The position numbers were made by a program, and so were the translations under genes. From Oceanospirillaceae bacterium (GTDB lineage Bacteria; Pseudomonadota; Gammaproteobacteria; Pseudomonadales; Litoribrevibacteraceae), in contig JADFAD010000012.1 in assembly GCA_015665455.1 (NCBI GenBank), positions 1-64,000 on the forward strand: a stretch of 64,000 nt of DNA, written 5' to 3'. This document shows, piece by piece, positions 55,972 through 64,000 of the stretch (positions are counted from its first letter, which is position 1; every line of letters begins with the position of its first letter). The notes below the pieces were generated by a model. The model did no database searches, was not told where the DNA came from, and worked only from the letters and a program-made list of their open reading frames with translations.

Positions 55972-56727
55972 ATGCCACAAGTCATAAATAAGAATGAATC
56001 TGCAAGAGTTGAGACGCCAAGCGCTGCTCGACCTCTATCAATGCATGATATACAGCAAGCAATTCATCATGGATGGATTGATTTCAGAGCAACGAAGTGG
56101 GTAAGCATGATGTACGGTCTGGTTTTTGTACTGGCCGGTTATTCAATGGTTGCGTTGACATACGCCGCAGATAGGCCTTACTTGTTCTTTGCTTTGTTTA
56201 TTGGGGCTATGCTTGCAGGGCCGCTATTTGCGGTGGGTATTTATGATTTAAGTCGGCAGCTTCACAAGGGGAAGTCTCCAACGTTAAGGCATTCTATTAA
56301 AGCAATGAGGTCTGGAGCATTTTTTGATGTTATCGCTCTGGGGTTTGGTTTGATGCTAATCATGATTTTCTGGATGCGGATGGCGAGTGTTGTTCACGTC
56401 TTTATGCCGGAAGCAATGAGTATTGCTGAGATTTTGCCTTTCTTGGCAGTAGGATCTTTGGTGGGGGTAGGGTTTTGTGTTTTGGTGTTTGGTGTGACGG
56501 TATTTTCGTTGCCAATGATGGTTCATCGGCCGGTGGATGTTGTCAGCGCAAGCGTTGCAAGCTTAAAAACGGTGCGAGACAATAAAGGTGTTATGGTGGG
56601 TTGGGCTTTTGTTATTGGTATTTGTTGTGTTGTTGGGTTTGCCACGGGTTTGGTAGGCTTTGTAATTTTGTTCCCCTTCTTGGCTCATGCTACTTGGCAT
56701 CTTTATCAACGAGCCTTTGTTATTTAG
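55972..56727 (+). CDS. DUF2189-family integral membrane protein
   Basis: A polytopic inner-membrane protein of unknown function. A soluble N-terminal part (about 1-40, with RPLSMHDIQQAIHHGWIDFRAT) precedes about six membrane helices; GPLFAVGIYDLSRQLHKGKSPTLRHSI (about 82-108) is the segment I associate with the DUF2189 family. 251 residues is normal for it. Single gene on the plus strand, divergent from the chemoreceptor block and convergent with the LysR gene, with a strong terminator after it. Confidence 0.82.
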   Translation: MPQVINKNESARVETPSAARPLSMHDIQQAIHHGWIDFRATKWVSMMYGLVFVLAGYSMVALTYAADRPYLFFALFIGAMLAGPLFAVGIYDLSRQLHKGKSPTLRHSIKAMRSGAFFDVIALGFGLMLIMIFWMRMASVVHVFMPEAMSIAEILPFLAVGSLVGVGFCVLVFGVTVFSLPMMVHRPVDVVSASVASLKTVRDNKGVMVGWAFVIGICCVVGFATGLVGFVILFPFLAHATWHLYQRAFVI

Positions 56728-56748
56728 CCTGGGTACAAACCTGTGGTA

Positions 56749-56780
56749 AAAGGCGCCGGCTTTCGAGTCGGCGCTTCTTT
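56749..56780 (+). terminator. Intrinsic terminator after the DUF2189 gene
   Basis: GCGCCGGCT-TTCG-AGTCGGCGC is a nine-pair hairpin with a stable tetraloop, followed by TTCTTT. It separates the convergent lysR gene, whose stop overlaps the end of this element. Confidence 0.85.
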
Positions 56781-57660
56781 ATGTGGGTGGTTTGTTCGTC
56801 TCTTGGTTCAAAAGCTCAATAAGTGCTTTTGCTGCATTAGTGAGTGAATGTTGTTTGTGTATGACATAACCCAATTGCCGACTGTTCATATCGGTTGTGA
56901 TTTTCATTTCGTGCAAATCTTCGCTCAATGAATCAGGAAGGACGCTCCAGCCATAGCCAATGGAGACCATCATTCTTATGGTATCTAGGTAGTTTGTTGA
57001 GGTGACAACATCCAGCTTTACGTCAGTATCTGAAAATAACTGTTCCACTCGTTGCCGGGTGAATGTGTTGTGGCTTGGGAGGATGGCTTTATGTTCAGCT
57101 AAGTCATTTAAAGTTACTCTTTTGGATTGGGCTAAAAGATGATTGGTGCTGCAAACGAATTTCATATCGTCGTGCCAAACGGCTTTGCTGACTAGGTGAG
57201 AATGAGGTTCTGGAGCCAGAGTGATCAGTGCCATTTCTTTATCCCCCTGAATGACTTGTTCATAGCCACTTTCTGATTCACTGAATTCAATTTTTAAATC
57301 CACATCTGGATATTTTTTTGAGTAGGCTTCTAGGATAGGGGGCAGTCTGTGTAGGCCTATGTGGTGGCTGCATATGATTTCTAACGATCCGCTGATGCTT
57401 TGAGATAAATTGTGAAGTTCTTGTTGGGTGCTTTTTATCAAGTTTATGATTTGCTTTGCTTTGGGTAGAAGGGCCTCGCCCGCCGGTGTTAAATGGATTT
57501 TCCTACCAATGCGGTCAAACAAGGTGGTTCCTAATTGACTCTCCAAAGACGATATTCGTTTACTTACAGCAGGCTGGGTTAAGTAGAGCTCTTCTGCTGC
57601 TTCAGAAAATGATTGGTGCTTTGCCACAATCAAAAATGCCTTAAGGGTATTGGTATCCAT
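56779..57660 (-). CDS. LysR-family transcriptional regulator, divergent from leuC
   Basis: 293 residues, the normal LysR length. The winged helix-turn-helix is at about 2-60 (TLKAFLIVAKHQSFSEAAEELYLTQPAVSKRISSLESQLGTTLFDRIGRKIHLTPAG). The effector-binding domain of two alpha/beta lobes follows (about 90-290; GSLEIICSHHIGLHRLPPIL). A LysR gene divergent from leuCDB is a recurring arrangement, and a perfect dyad lies between them, so control of leucine synthesis and of itself is likely but inferred. The effector is unknown; it is not the classical leuO gene by position or length. Confidence 0.9.
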   Translation of the reverse strand: MDTNTLKAFLIVAKHQSFSEAAEELYLTQPAVSKRISSLESQLGTTLFDRIGRKIHLTPAGEALLPKAKQIINLIKSTQQELHNLSQSISGSLEIICSHHIGLHRLPPILEAYSKKYPDVDLKIEFSESESGYEQVIQGDKEMALITLAPEPHSHLVSKAVWHDDMKFVCSTNHLLAQSKRVTLNDLAEHKAILPSHNTFTRQRVEQLFSDTDVKLDVVTSTNYLDTIRMMVSIGYGWSVLPDSLSEDLHEMKITTDMNSRQLGYVIHKQHSLTNAAKALIELLNQETNKPPT

Positions 57661-57686
57661 TAATAAGTCCTAAATATTTTTCCTGT

Positions 57687-57701
57687 ATAACTATAAGTTA
57701 T
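57687..57701. promoter_or_regulatory. LysR-type operator between lysR and leuC
   Basis: ATAACT-ATA-AGTTAT is a perfect 15-base dyad containing the LysR T-N11-A core. It lies 26 bases from the lysR start and 140 bases upstream of leuC, the usual position for a LysR recognition site. Confidence 0.6.
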
Positions 57702-57841
57702 GGATCTTATAAAAAATATGAATTTATTTTATTTTTGTCTCTGGGTACTATGGCTTCAATGGTTCGGGCCTCTAAGATAATTTTAAAAACTTTATATCTA
57801 TTGGCCTTAATTCCTTAGCCACGTTTATGAGGAGAAATAAA

Positions 57842-59260
57842 ATGGCGGGTAAGACGTTATATGACAAATTGTGGGATTCTCATGTAGTGAAGGAGCGTGA
57901 GGATGGTACAGCACTTATTTATATTGATAGACAGTTATTGCATGAAGTAACGTCACCGCAAGCATTTGAAGGCTTGCGCCTAGCTTCTCGTCAACCTTGG
58001 CGTCTTGATGCTAATTTGGCAACGCCTGATCATAATGTGCCAACAACAAAAACAGAGCGCGACGTAGGTATTGAAGGCATTGTTGATCCTGTTTCAAAAA
58101 TTCAAGTAAAAACTCTGGACGATAACTGTGATGAGTTCGGGATTGTTGAATTTAAGATGCAAGATAAGCGTCAGGGGATTGTTCATGTAGTAGGCCCTGA
58201 ACAGGGTGCAACATTGCCGGGTATGACTATTGTTTGTGGTGATTCTCATACTGCAACGCATGGTGCATTTGCTGCGTTGGCCCATGGTGTAGGGACATCC
58301 GAGGTTGAGCATGTGATGGCAACTCAATGCTTAATTCAACGAAAAATGAAAAACCTTTTGATTAAGGTTGATGGCGAATTAGGCGCTGGTATTACAGGTA
58401 AGGACGTTGTTCTGCATGTTATTGGTATCATAGGTACTGCTGGTGGTAATGGTTGTGCTATGGAGTTTGGTGGTAGTGCCATTCGTTCAATGAGCATGGA
58501 AGGCCGAATGACCATGTGCAATATGGCGATTGAAGCCGGTGCTCGTGTTGGTATGGTTGCGTTTGACGAGAACACAGCTGAATACGTGAAAGGTCGCCCG
58601 TACGCCCCTAAATCCGATCAGTGGGATCAGGCGGTAGAATATTGGAATACGCTTGTTTCTGATGAAGATGCAGTTTTTGATAAGGTTGTTGAAGTTAATG
58701 CAGCTGATATCAAACCTCAAGTAACTTGGGGTACTTCTCCTGAAATGGTCGTTTCTGTGGATAGTTTGGTGCCTAAAGCGGAAGATGAATCTGATCCGGT
58801 TAAGCGTTCTGCAATTGAGCGTGCTTTAGAGTACATGGGGCTAGAAGGTGGTCAGAAGATTACTGATATCCAATTAGATCGCGTGTTTATTGGTTCATGC
58901 ACTAACTCTCGAATTGAAGACTTACGTGCAGCGGCTGCGATTGTGGAAGGCAAGCAAGTTGCTTCAAGTTTGAAACAGGCGCTTGTTGTACCTGGCTCAG
59001 GTTTAGTAAAAGAACAGGCTGAAGAAGAAGGTTTAGATAAGATATTTACTGCTGCAGGGTTAGAGTGGCGTGAGCCTGGGTGTTCTATGTGTTTGGCGAT
59101 GAACGCGGATAAACTTGGGAACGGTGAACATTGTGCTTCTACATCCAACCGAAACTTCGAAGGTCGCCAAGGCTACGGTGGTCGTACGCATTTAGTTAGC
59201 CCTGCAATGGCAGCCGCAGCTGCGATAACAGGCCATTTTATTGATGTGAACACGCTTTAA
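57842..59260 (+). CDS. leuC: 3-isopropylmalate dehydratase large subunit
   Basis: With LeuD, isomerises 2-isopropylmalate to 3-isopropylmalate in leucine synthesis. The 472-residue aconitase-type protein binds a [4Fe-4S] cluster; the ligands lie in [14 protein letters not shown] and [11 protein letters not shown]. Other signatures are [43 protein letters not shown] and [27 protein letters not shown] 57842 has AGGAG about 7 bases upstream and gives the canonical MAGKTLYDK start; an ATG five codons earlier is within the leader. leuD follows after 26 bases. Confidence 0.96.
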   Translation: MAGKTLYDKLWDSHVVKEREDGTALIYIDRQLLHEVTSPQAFEGLRLASRQPWRLDANLATPDHNVPTTKTERDVGIEGIVDPVSKIQVKTLDDNCDEFGIVEFKMQDKRQGIVHVVGPEQGATLPGMTIVCGDSHTATHGAFAALAHGVGTSEVEHVMATQCLIQRKMKNLLIKVDGELGAGITGKDVVLHVIGIIGTAGGNGCAMEFGGSAIRSMSMEGRMTMCNMAIEAGARVGMVAFDENTAEYVKGRPYAPKSDQWDQAVEYWNTLVSDEDAVFDKVVEVNAADIKPQVTWGTSPEMVVSVDSLVPKAEDESDPVKRSAIERALEYMGLEGGQKITDIQLDRVFIGSCTNSRIEDLRAAAAIVEGKQVASSLKQALVVPGSGLVKEQAEEEGLDKIFTAAGLEWREPGCSMCLAMNADKLGNGEHCASTSNRNFEGRQGYGGRTHLVSPAMAAAAAITGHFIDVNTL

Positions 59261-59286
59261 GCGCGACCAGATAAGGAACGTGAGAA

Positions 59287-59934
59287 ATGAATAAATTTAT
59301 ATTACATACTGGTATCGCAGCACCTATGGATCGTGCAAATATCGATACTGATATGATTATTCCAAAGCAATTTTTGAAGTCAATTAAACGGAGCGGCTTT
59401 GGCCCGAATTTATTTGATGAATTACGGTATTTAGATGAGGGACAGCCGGATGCAGATAACAGTGGTCGTCCATTAAATACAGAATTTGTACTGAACCAGT
59501 CTCGTTATGAGGGGGCTTCGGTTTTATTGGCTCGTGAAAACTTTGGTTGTGGTTCCAGTCGTGAGCATGCGCCTTGGGCGTTGGAAGATTATGGTTTCAG
59601 GGTAATAATTGCTCCGAGTTATGCCGATATCTTTTTTAATAATAGTTTTAAGAACGGTTTGCTTCCGATTGTTTTGGATGAGGTTGTTGTTGATCAGCTT
59701 TTTACCGAGGTATTTGCAAGTGAAGGCTATCAGCTAACGATTGAATTGGAATCCCAAAAAATTATTAAGCCGTGTGGTGAAGAAATAGATTTTGACGTTG
59801 ATCCATTTCGAAAACATTGCCTAATAAATGGATTGGACGATATAGGCTTAACACTTCAGGATGCTGATGACATTCGTAACTATGAAGAGAAGCGCCGCGC
59901 TTCGCAGCCGTGGTTGTTTGATGTAGTTAAATAG
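59287..59934 (+). CDS. leuD: 3-isopropylmalate dehydratase small subunit
   Basis: The 215-residue swivel-domain partner of LeuC. Signatures are [31 protein letters not shown] (about 7-37), [47 protein letters not shown] (about 81-127) and [24 protein letters not shown]. Lengths and order match the gammaproteobacterial leuCD pair. leuB begins 56 bases later. Confidence 0.96.
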   Translation: MNKFILHTGIAAPMDRANIDTDMIIPKQFLKSIKRSGFGPNLFDELRYLDEGQPDADNSGRPLNTEFVLNQSRYEGASVLLARENFGCGSSREHAPWALEDYGFRVIIAPSYADIFFNNSFKNGLLPIVLDEVVVDQLFTEVFASEGYQLTIELESQKIIKPCGEEIDFDVDPFRKHCLINGLDDIGLTLQDADDIRNYEEKRRASQPWLFDVVK

Positions 59935-59990
59935 TTTTGTGCTTATTGTAATGCAAATAGATAACAAACAAATTGATATAAGGTTTATTC

Positions 59991-61073
59991 ATGTCTAAGA
60001 ATGTATTGGTTTTACCTGGTGATGGTATTGGCCCTGAGATCGTTGCTGAAGCGGTTAAAGTTTTAAATGTAGTGAATGATAAGTTTGATTTGGGTCTTTC
60101 TTTGGTTGATGGGCTTGTTGGTGGTTCTGCATTTGATGCTCATGGTACGCCTCTTCCACAGGAAACGATGGATAAGGCAAAAGCCTCTGATGCTATCTTA
60201 TTAGGCGCGGTTGGTGGGCCTAAGTGGGATACGCTTGAAGATCGTGAAATGCGTCCTGAGAAAGGGTTGTTAGGTTTGCGTTCAGGTCTTGAGCTGTTTG
60301 GTAATCTTCGTCCTGCAATTCTTTATCCTCAGTTGGCTGATGCTTCAAGTTTGAAGCCGGAAATTGTTTCGGGTTTGGATATTCTGATTGTTCGCGAACT
60401 GACCGGTGGTATTTATTTTGGTAAGCCTCGTGGTATCAGAACGCTAGAGAATGGTGAGCGTGAGGGTTATAACACTTACGTTTATTCTGAGTCTGAAATA
60501 CGTCGAATTGCACGTGTTGCTTTCGAGTCTGCTCAGAAGCGTAATAAAAAGCTTTGCTCTGTCGATAAAGCGAATGTTCTCGAAGTAACGGTACTGTGGA
60601 GAGAGATTCTTGAAGAGGTGGGTAAAGAATACCCAGACGTTGAGTTGTCTCATATGTATGTCGATAATGCTGCTATGCAACTGGTTCGTGCACCGAAGCA
60701 GTTTGATGTCATGGTGACAGGTAATATGTTTGGTGACATTCTTTCGGATGCTGCAGCTATGCTAACAGGGTCTATTGGCATGTTGCCTTCAGCGTCTTTG
60801 GATAAAGACAACAAAGGTATGTATGAACCTTGCCATGGTTCTGCGCCTGATATTGCGGGCCAAGGTATTGCGAATCCTTTGGCTACGATACTTTCTGCGG
60901 CAATGATGCTTCGTTATTCTTTAAATGAGACGGTTGCAGCAGATGCAATTGAAGAGGCTGTAAGTAACGTGTTAGATCAAGGTTTACGTACAGCAGATAT
61001 CTATTCTGAAGGGATGGAAAAGGTATCGACAGAGAAAATGGGTGAAGCGGTGGTTGCTGCACTTAAGGCATAA
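59991..61073 (+). CDS. leuB: 3-isopropylmalate dehydrogenase
   Basis: NAD-dependent oxidative decarboxylation of 3-isopropylmalate in leucine synthesis. 360 residues. Motifs are [21 protein letters not shown] (4-24), [38 protein letters not shown] (Arg and Tyr substrate contacts) and [45 protein letters not shown] with the metal-binding Asp residues. A 12-bp hairpin follows the stop. Confidence 0.96.
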   Translation: MSKNVLVLPGDGIGPEIVAEAVKVLNVVNDKFDLGLSLVDGLVGGSAFDAHGTPLPQETMDKAKASDAILLGAVGGPKWDTLEDREMRPEKGLLGLRSGLELFGNLRPAILYPQLADASSLKPEIVSGLDILIVRELTGGIYFGKPRGIRTLENGEREGYNTYVYSESEIRRIARVAFESAQKRNKKLCSVDKANVLEVTVLWREILEEVGKEYPDVELSHMYVDNAAMQLVRAPKQFDVMVTGNMFGDILSDAAAMLTGSIGMLPSASLDKDNKGMYEPCHGSAPDIAGQGIANPLATILSAAMMLRYSLNETVAADAIEEAVSNVLDQGLRTADIYSEGMEKVSTEKMGEAVVAALKA

Positions 61074-61080
61074 TGATGAC

Positions 61081-61111
61081 TTTGAAAGCCATTCTAGGGA
61101 TGGCTTTCAAA
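61081..61111 (+). terminator. Perfect hairpin between leuB and asd (terminator or processing signal)
   Basis: TTTGAAAGCCAT and ATGGCTTTCAAA pair perfectly over 12 bases with a seven-base loop, starting 7 bases past the leuB stop. Only a weak AATTATTT follows, so it may protect or attenuate the transcript rather than end it. Confidence 0.5.
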
Positions 61112-61229
61112 ATTATTTCGGCAAGTTGATGTATGTCCTGAAAGTTTCTGGTGATTCGGATATACTGTCGTTTCGTATTTTTAATAATGGAACGTAACTG
61201 TTTCATTTCATGGTATAGAGGAAGAAAAC

Positions 61230-62354
61230 GTGAAAGTTGGTCTAGTAGGTTGGCGTGGCATGGTTGGTTCTGTGCTGATGCAACGTATGCAGGAAGAGAA
61301 CGATTTTGATTTGATCGAACCTGTATTTTTTACTACTTCTCAGGCAGGTCAGACGGCACCGTCTTTTGGTTCAAAAGATATTAGTAAGCCGACCCCTGTT
61401 TTACAAGATGCAACGGACATTAGTATTCTAAGTACCATGGATGTCATTATTACCTGTCAGGGTGGTGATTACACGAAAGCTGTTTTTCCTAAGTTGCGCG
61501 AAAGCGGATGGGATGGATATTGGATTGATGCTGCTTCTTCGTTAAGAATGGCGGATGATGCTGTTATTATTCTGGATCCTGTGAATCAGGATGTTATTGC
61601 TGAGGCTCTCGAGAGCGGTACAAAGAATTTTGTGGGCGGTAACTGCACTGTCAGCTTGATGCTGATGGCTATTGGCGGTTTGTTCGAGAAGGACTTGGTT
61701 GAATGGGTTAGTCCTATGACGTACCAAGCTGCCTCAGGCTCTGGTGCTAAGCACATGAGAGAACTTATTTCTCAAATGGGCGCTGTACGTGACAATGTAT
61801 CTGAGCTTTTGGATGATCCAGCTTCTGCCATATTGGAAATAGATAAGAAAACTGCTGAGTTTATTCGTAGTTCTGATTACCCAACTGATCAGTTTGGTGT
61901 TCCGTTGGCAGGAAGTCTAATTCCTTACATTGACTCACAGTTAGAATCGGGTCAAAGTCGTGAGGAGTGGAAAGCCGAGGCAGAAACGAACAAGATTCTT
62001 GGTACTTCAGTTACTCCAACACCGATTGATGGGCTATGCGTTCGCGTAGGTGCAATGCGTTGTCACAGCCAAGCCTTAACAATAAAGCTGAAGAAAGATA
62101 TATCGGTAAATGAAATTGAGACTATTTTGGCTGCTCATAACGATTGGGTGAAAGTAATTCCTAATGATCGTGACGTGACGATGACAGAGCTTACTCCAGC
62201 AAAAGTAACGGGTACGTTAAGTATTCCTGTTGGGCGTATTCGAAAGTTATCAATGGGTCCTGAGTACATCTCTGCATTTACTGTTGGTGATCAATTGCTG
62301 TGGGGGGCTGCAGAGCCTCTTCGTAGAATGCTAAGAATTCTATTGGAGAAATAA
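61230..62354 (+). CDS. asd: Aspartate-semialdehyde dehydrogenase
   Basis: Makes aspartate semialdehyde for lysine, threonine, methionine and diaminopimelate. At 374 residues it is close to the E. coli enzyme (367). It has the NADP-binding [19 protein letters not shown] start, the catalytic Cys139 in GGNCTVSLM, and [18 protein letters not shown] with the substrate-binding and catalytic His near 275. GTG start with AGGAAG 5 bases upstream. It lies between the leu genes and fimV; in pseudomonads asd occupies the same place. Confidence 0.96.
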   Translation: MKVGLVGWRGMVGSVLMQRMQEENDFDLIEPVFFTTSQAGQTAPSFGSKDISKPTPVLQDATDISILSTMDVIITCQGGDYTKAVFPKLRESGWDGYWIDAASSLRMADDAVIILDPVNQDVIAEALESGTKNFVGGNCTVSLMLMAIGGLFEKDLVEWVSPMTYQAASGSGAKHMRELISQMGAVRDNVSELLDDPASAILEIDKKTAEFIRSSDYPTDQFGVPLAGSLIPYIDSQLESGQSREEWKAEAETNKILGTSVTPTPIDGLCVRVGAMRCHSQALTIKLKKDISVNEIETILAAHNDWVKVIPNDRDVTMTELTPAKVTGTLSIPVGRIRKLSMGPEYISAFTVGDQLLWGAAEPLRRMLRILLEK

Positions 62355-62402
62355 GCGTTTTCTATTTTTGAATTCTTTATTTGACTGTGATTGAGTTCAC
62401 AT

Positions 62403-62436
62403 AAAGGCTGAATACTCGCGTATTCGGCCTTTTTTG
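62403..62436 (+). terminator. Intrinsic terminator after asd
   Basis: AAAGGCTGAATAC pairs with GTATTCGGCCTTT around a TCGC loop (one mismatch), followed by TTTTTTG. It ends the asd transcript. Confidence 0.9.
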
Positions 62437-62669
62437 TGTGTTGTTTTTGATGTTGATTGATAATTCAGTATGACAAGCTGTTGATAAATCAGCATTTATG
62501 GTCGATACTTTTTCAATTAATTAATAATAGCTGATAGTGGGCAAAAAACGTCTAAACTTGGTTAAATGTATAAATGACTTTCAACTACTTGTTTTGACGT
62601 TGTTTGGTGCTCTGGATTGGTTGGAATCTCAGATGCCGCTGCGGGCAAATAACAACAAAGGATCGACGC

Positions 62670-64000
62670 ATGAAGCTTCGTAAACTCACCTCTGCTCTAG
62701 TTGCAGCTGGCGTACTTACTTCTCCTTGGGCATTAGGGTTGGGGTTGGGTGACTTAAAATTAAAGTCGGCTTTAAATCAACCTTTGCAGGCAGAGATTAA
62801 ACTTCTTCAAACTCGAGAATTAGCAAAGGAGGAGATTCTTCCTTCTATGGCCGCCGACGAAGAATTTGATAGAGCGGGTGTTGAGCGGTTCTTTTTTCTC
62901 AGTGATATCGGTTTTGATGTTGAACTGAGTGGTAATGGTGATGGCACTTTACTTCTTTCTACCAAACAGTCAGTTCAAGAGCCGTTTCTGAATTTTCTAG
63001 TTGAGGTTAATTGGCCCAATGGGCGTGTTCTGAGAGAGTACACTGTTCTTCTTGATCCGCCAGTTTATGAAGATGAGGCTCCTAGTGTAGTAGTTACGCC
63101 TAAAGGCTCTTCTTCCCCAAGAGCTCCGAAAATTACACCGGTCAAACAATCTTCTGTTCAACGTAATTCTTCTGCGGTTGTTACTCCCGTTTCGAGAGAC
63201 TCAGGTAGTTCGGGTATTAATAATCAAGGCCGTACAGTAGGGTCAACAGATACCTTATGGGATATAGCAGCCGAGGTTAGGCCTGATCGTTCTGTCACTA
63301 TTCAGCAAACGATGATGGCAATACGAGAGTTAAATCCAAATGCTTTTGTTGCAGGGAATATCAATAAAATAAAGAAAGGAGCCGTCCTTCGTATCCCAAC
63401 TTTGGATCAGATTCATAATTGGCAGCATGGTTCGGCGGTAGAAGAAGTTGCAGCACACAATCAACGTTATAAGAAATCACTGGAACCTTCAGATAATAAT
63501 ACATCTGATCAGGTACAGCTGAGTGCTGTGAATCAGGATATTCAGCCTGTTGTGCAGGCGCCTGAAGATGCAAGATTGAAGATTGTTCGTTCCGATGTCA
63601 GTGCAGCAAGTGGTGGTTCAGCCAGCGGTGATCAGTCATCTTCTAATGTTGAAAACTTACAAAATGATTTGGCTATTTCTCAGGAAAACCTTGATAAAGC
63701 GAGCCGTGAAAATGAAAAGCTGTCAGAAAAACTGGAATCTTTGCAGCAGCAGGTCGAGAAACTATCTAGATTAGTCACACTTAAAGATACTCAGATGGCT
63801 GAGCTACAAGCGGGTATGGCGAAGTCTGACGATGCGGCTGTAGAGAGCAGCTTACCTTCAGATGAAGTTGTTGCTTCGCCGGTTGAGAGTGATTCTGTAG
63901 ATGCAATGACGGATGAGGTTGCTGCATCAGATCTTGAGGATACTTTAGCGTCAAGTACGCCAGTGGATGCATTGGATGACATTGCTTTAACAGATGAGGT
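62670..64000 (+). CDS. fimV: FimV/HubP-family polar hub protein, N-terminal part (runs off window)
   Basis: FimV/HubP proteins organise the cell pole and support type IV pilus assembly and twitching. The frame opens at ATG 62670 and stays open to the window end, 443 full codons. It has a signal peptide (about 1-24), the family N-terminal domain LGDLKLKSALNQPLQAEIKLL (about 30-50) with ERFFFLSDIGFDVEL, a LysM-type peptidoglycan-binding region at about 190-245 (GSTDTLWDIAAEVRPDRSVTIQQTMMAIRELNP), a coiled coil at about 327-375 (LDKASRENEKLSEKLESLQQQVEKLSRL) and then an acidic Ala/Ser/Asp-rich stretch. The missing C-terminal part should hold more acidic repeats, a membrane helix and the FimV C-terminal domain. 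Confidence 0.92.
   Translation, partial: MKLRKLTSALVAAGVLTSPWALGLGLGDLKLKSALNQPLQAEIKLLQTRELAKEEILPSMAADEEFDRAGVERFFFLSDIGFDVELSGNGDGTLLLSTKQSVQEPFLNFLVEVNWPNGRVLREYTVLLDPPVYEDEAPSVVVTPKGSSSPRAPKITPVKQSSVQRNSSAVVTPVSRDSGSSGINNQGRTVGSTDTLWDIAAEVRPDRSVTIQQTMMAIRELNPNAFVAGNINKIKKGAVLRIPTLDQIHNWQHGSAVEEVAAHNQRYKKSLEPSDNNTSDQVQLSAVNQDIQPVVQAPEDARLKIVRSDVSAASGGSASGDQSSSNVENLQNDLAISQENLDKASRENEKLSEKLESLQQQVEKLSRLVTLKDTQMAELQAGMAKSDDAAVESSLPSDEVVASPVESDSVDAMTDEVAASDLEDTLASSTPVDALDDIALTDE

Noticed and set aside
57718-57780. leuL-type leader peptide
   Set aside because: Leu codons are not clustered, there is no clear ribosome site and no terminator/antiterminator pair before leuC.

Overview
The window looks like a chromosomal segment of a marine gammaproteobacterium. 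It is AT-rich (roughly 40% GC by eye) and carries gene orders typical of Pseudomonas/Oceanospirillales relatives: tRNA-Leu-queA-tgt-yajC-secD-secF, thrS-infC-rpmI-rplT-pheS-pheT-ihfA-merR, and lysR/leuC-leuD-leuB-asd-fimV. I cannot name the genus from the sequence alone. No IS element, integrase, CRISPR array or rRNA was seen.

Region 1 (1-8.5 kb) is accessory envelope DNA. After a secreted orphan protein comes a compact forward operon: a FapD-like C39 peptidase homologue, a FapF-like coiled-coil/beta-barrel outer-membrane protein, a FadL/OmpP1-type barrel, a large secreted protein with calcium-binding thrombospondin type 3 repeats and a C-terminal anchor signal, and a MalM-like periplasmic protein with three N-terminal repeats. 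It resembles the export half of a functional-amyloid (Fap) system without recognisable amyloid subunits and is my main candidate for an undescribed system.

Region 2 (8.8-33.7 kb) is a surface polysaccharide locus. A small Gly/Ala-rich YjbE/GfcA-like protein is divergent from a giant SLBB-domain Wza-like exporter, a Wzz-like co-polymerase without kinase domain and YjbH. Next come a fused NeuA-PseG protein and a NeuB-family synthase (a nonulosonic, sialic-like acid), a pyruvyltransferase, a flippase candidate, a 2OG-oxygenase-like protein, a candidate nonulosonate transferase, a polymerase candidate, two acyltransferases, a GT2 enzyme, an SDR, a small initiating phosphoglycosyl transferase and a WbpM-type dehydratase. 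Ugd and GalE close the block. Many genes overlap by a few bases, suggesting one translationally coupled transcript.

Region 3 (33.8-45.3 kb) holds tRNA-Leu(CAA), queuosine genes, the Sec accessory operon, an H-NS-family protein, an orphan Wzz, an aspartate aminotransferase, uvrB and tRNA-Val(GAC).

Region 4 (45.3-53 kb) is the translation cluster. The thrS leader contains a hairpin that mimics the tRNA-Thr(GGU) anticodon arm, infC starts at AUU, and a possible pheM-like leader with an attenuator-like hairpin lies before pheS. Region 5 (53-64 kb) has an acyltransferase, a soluble zinc-binding chemoreceptor, a DUF2189 membrane protein, a LysR regulator divergent from leuCDB with a perfect dyad between them, asd, and the first 443 codons of fimV, which runs off the window.
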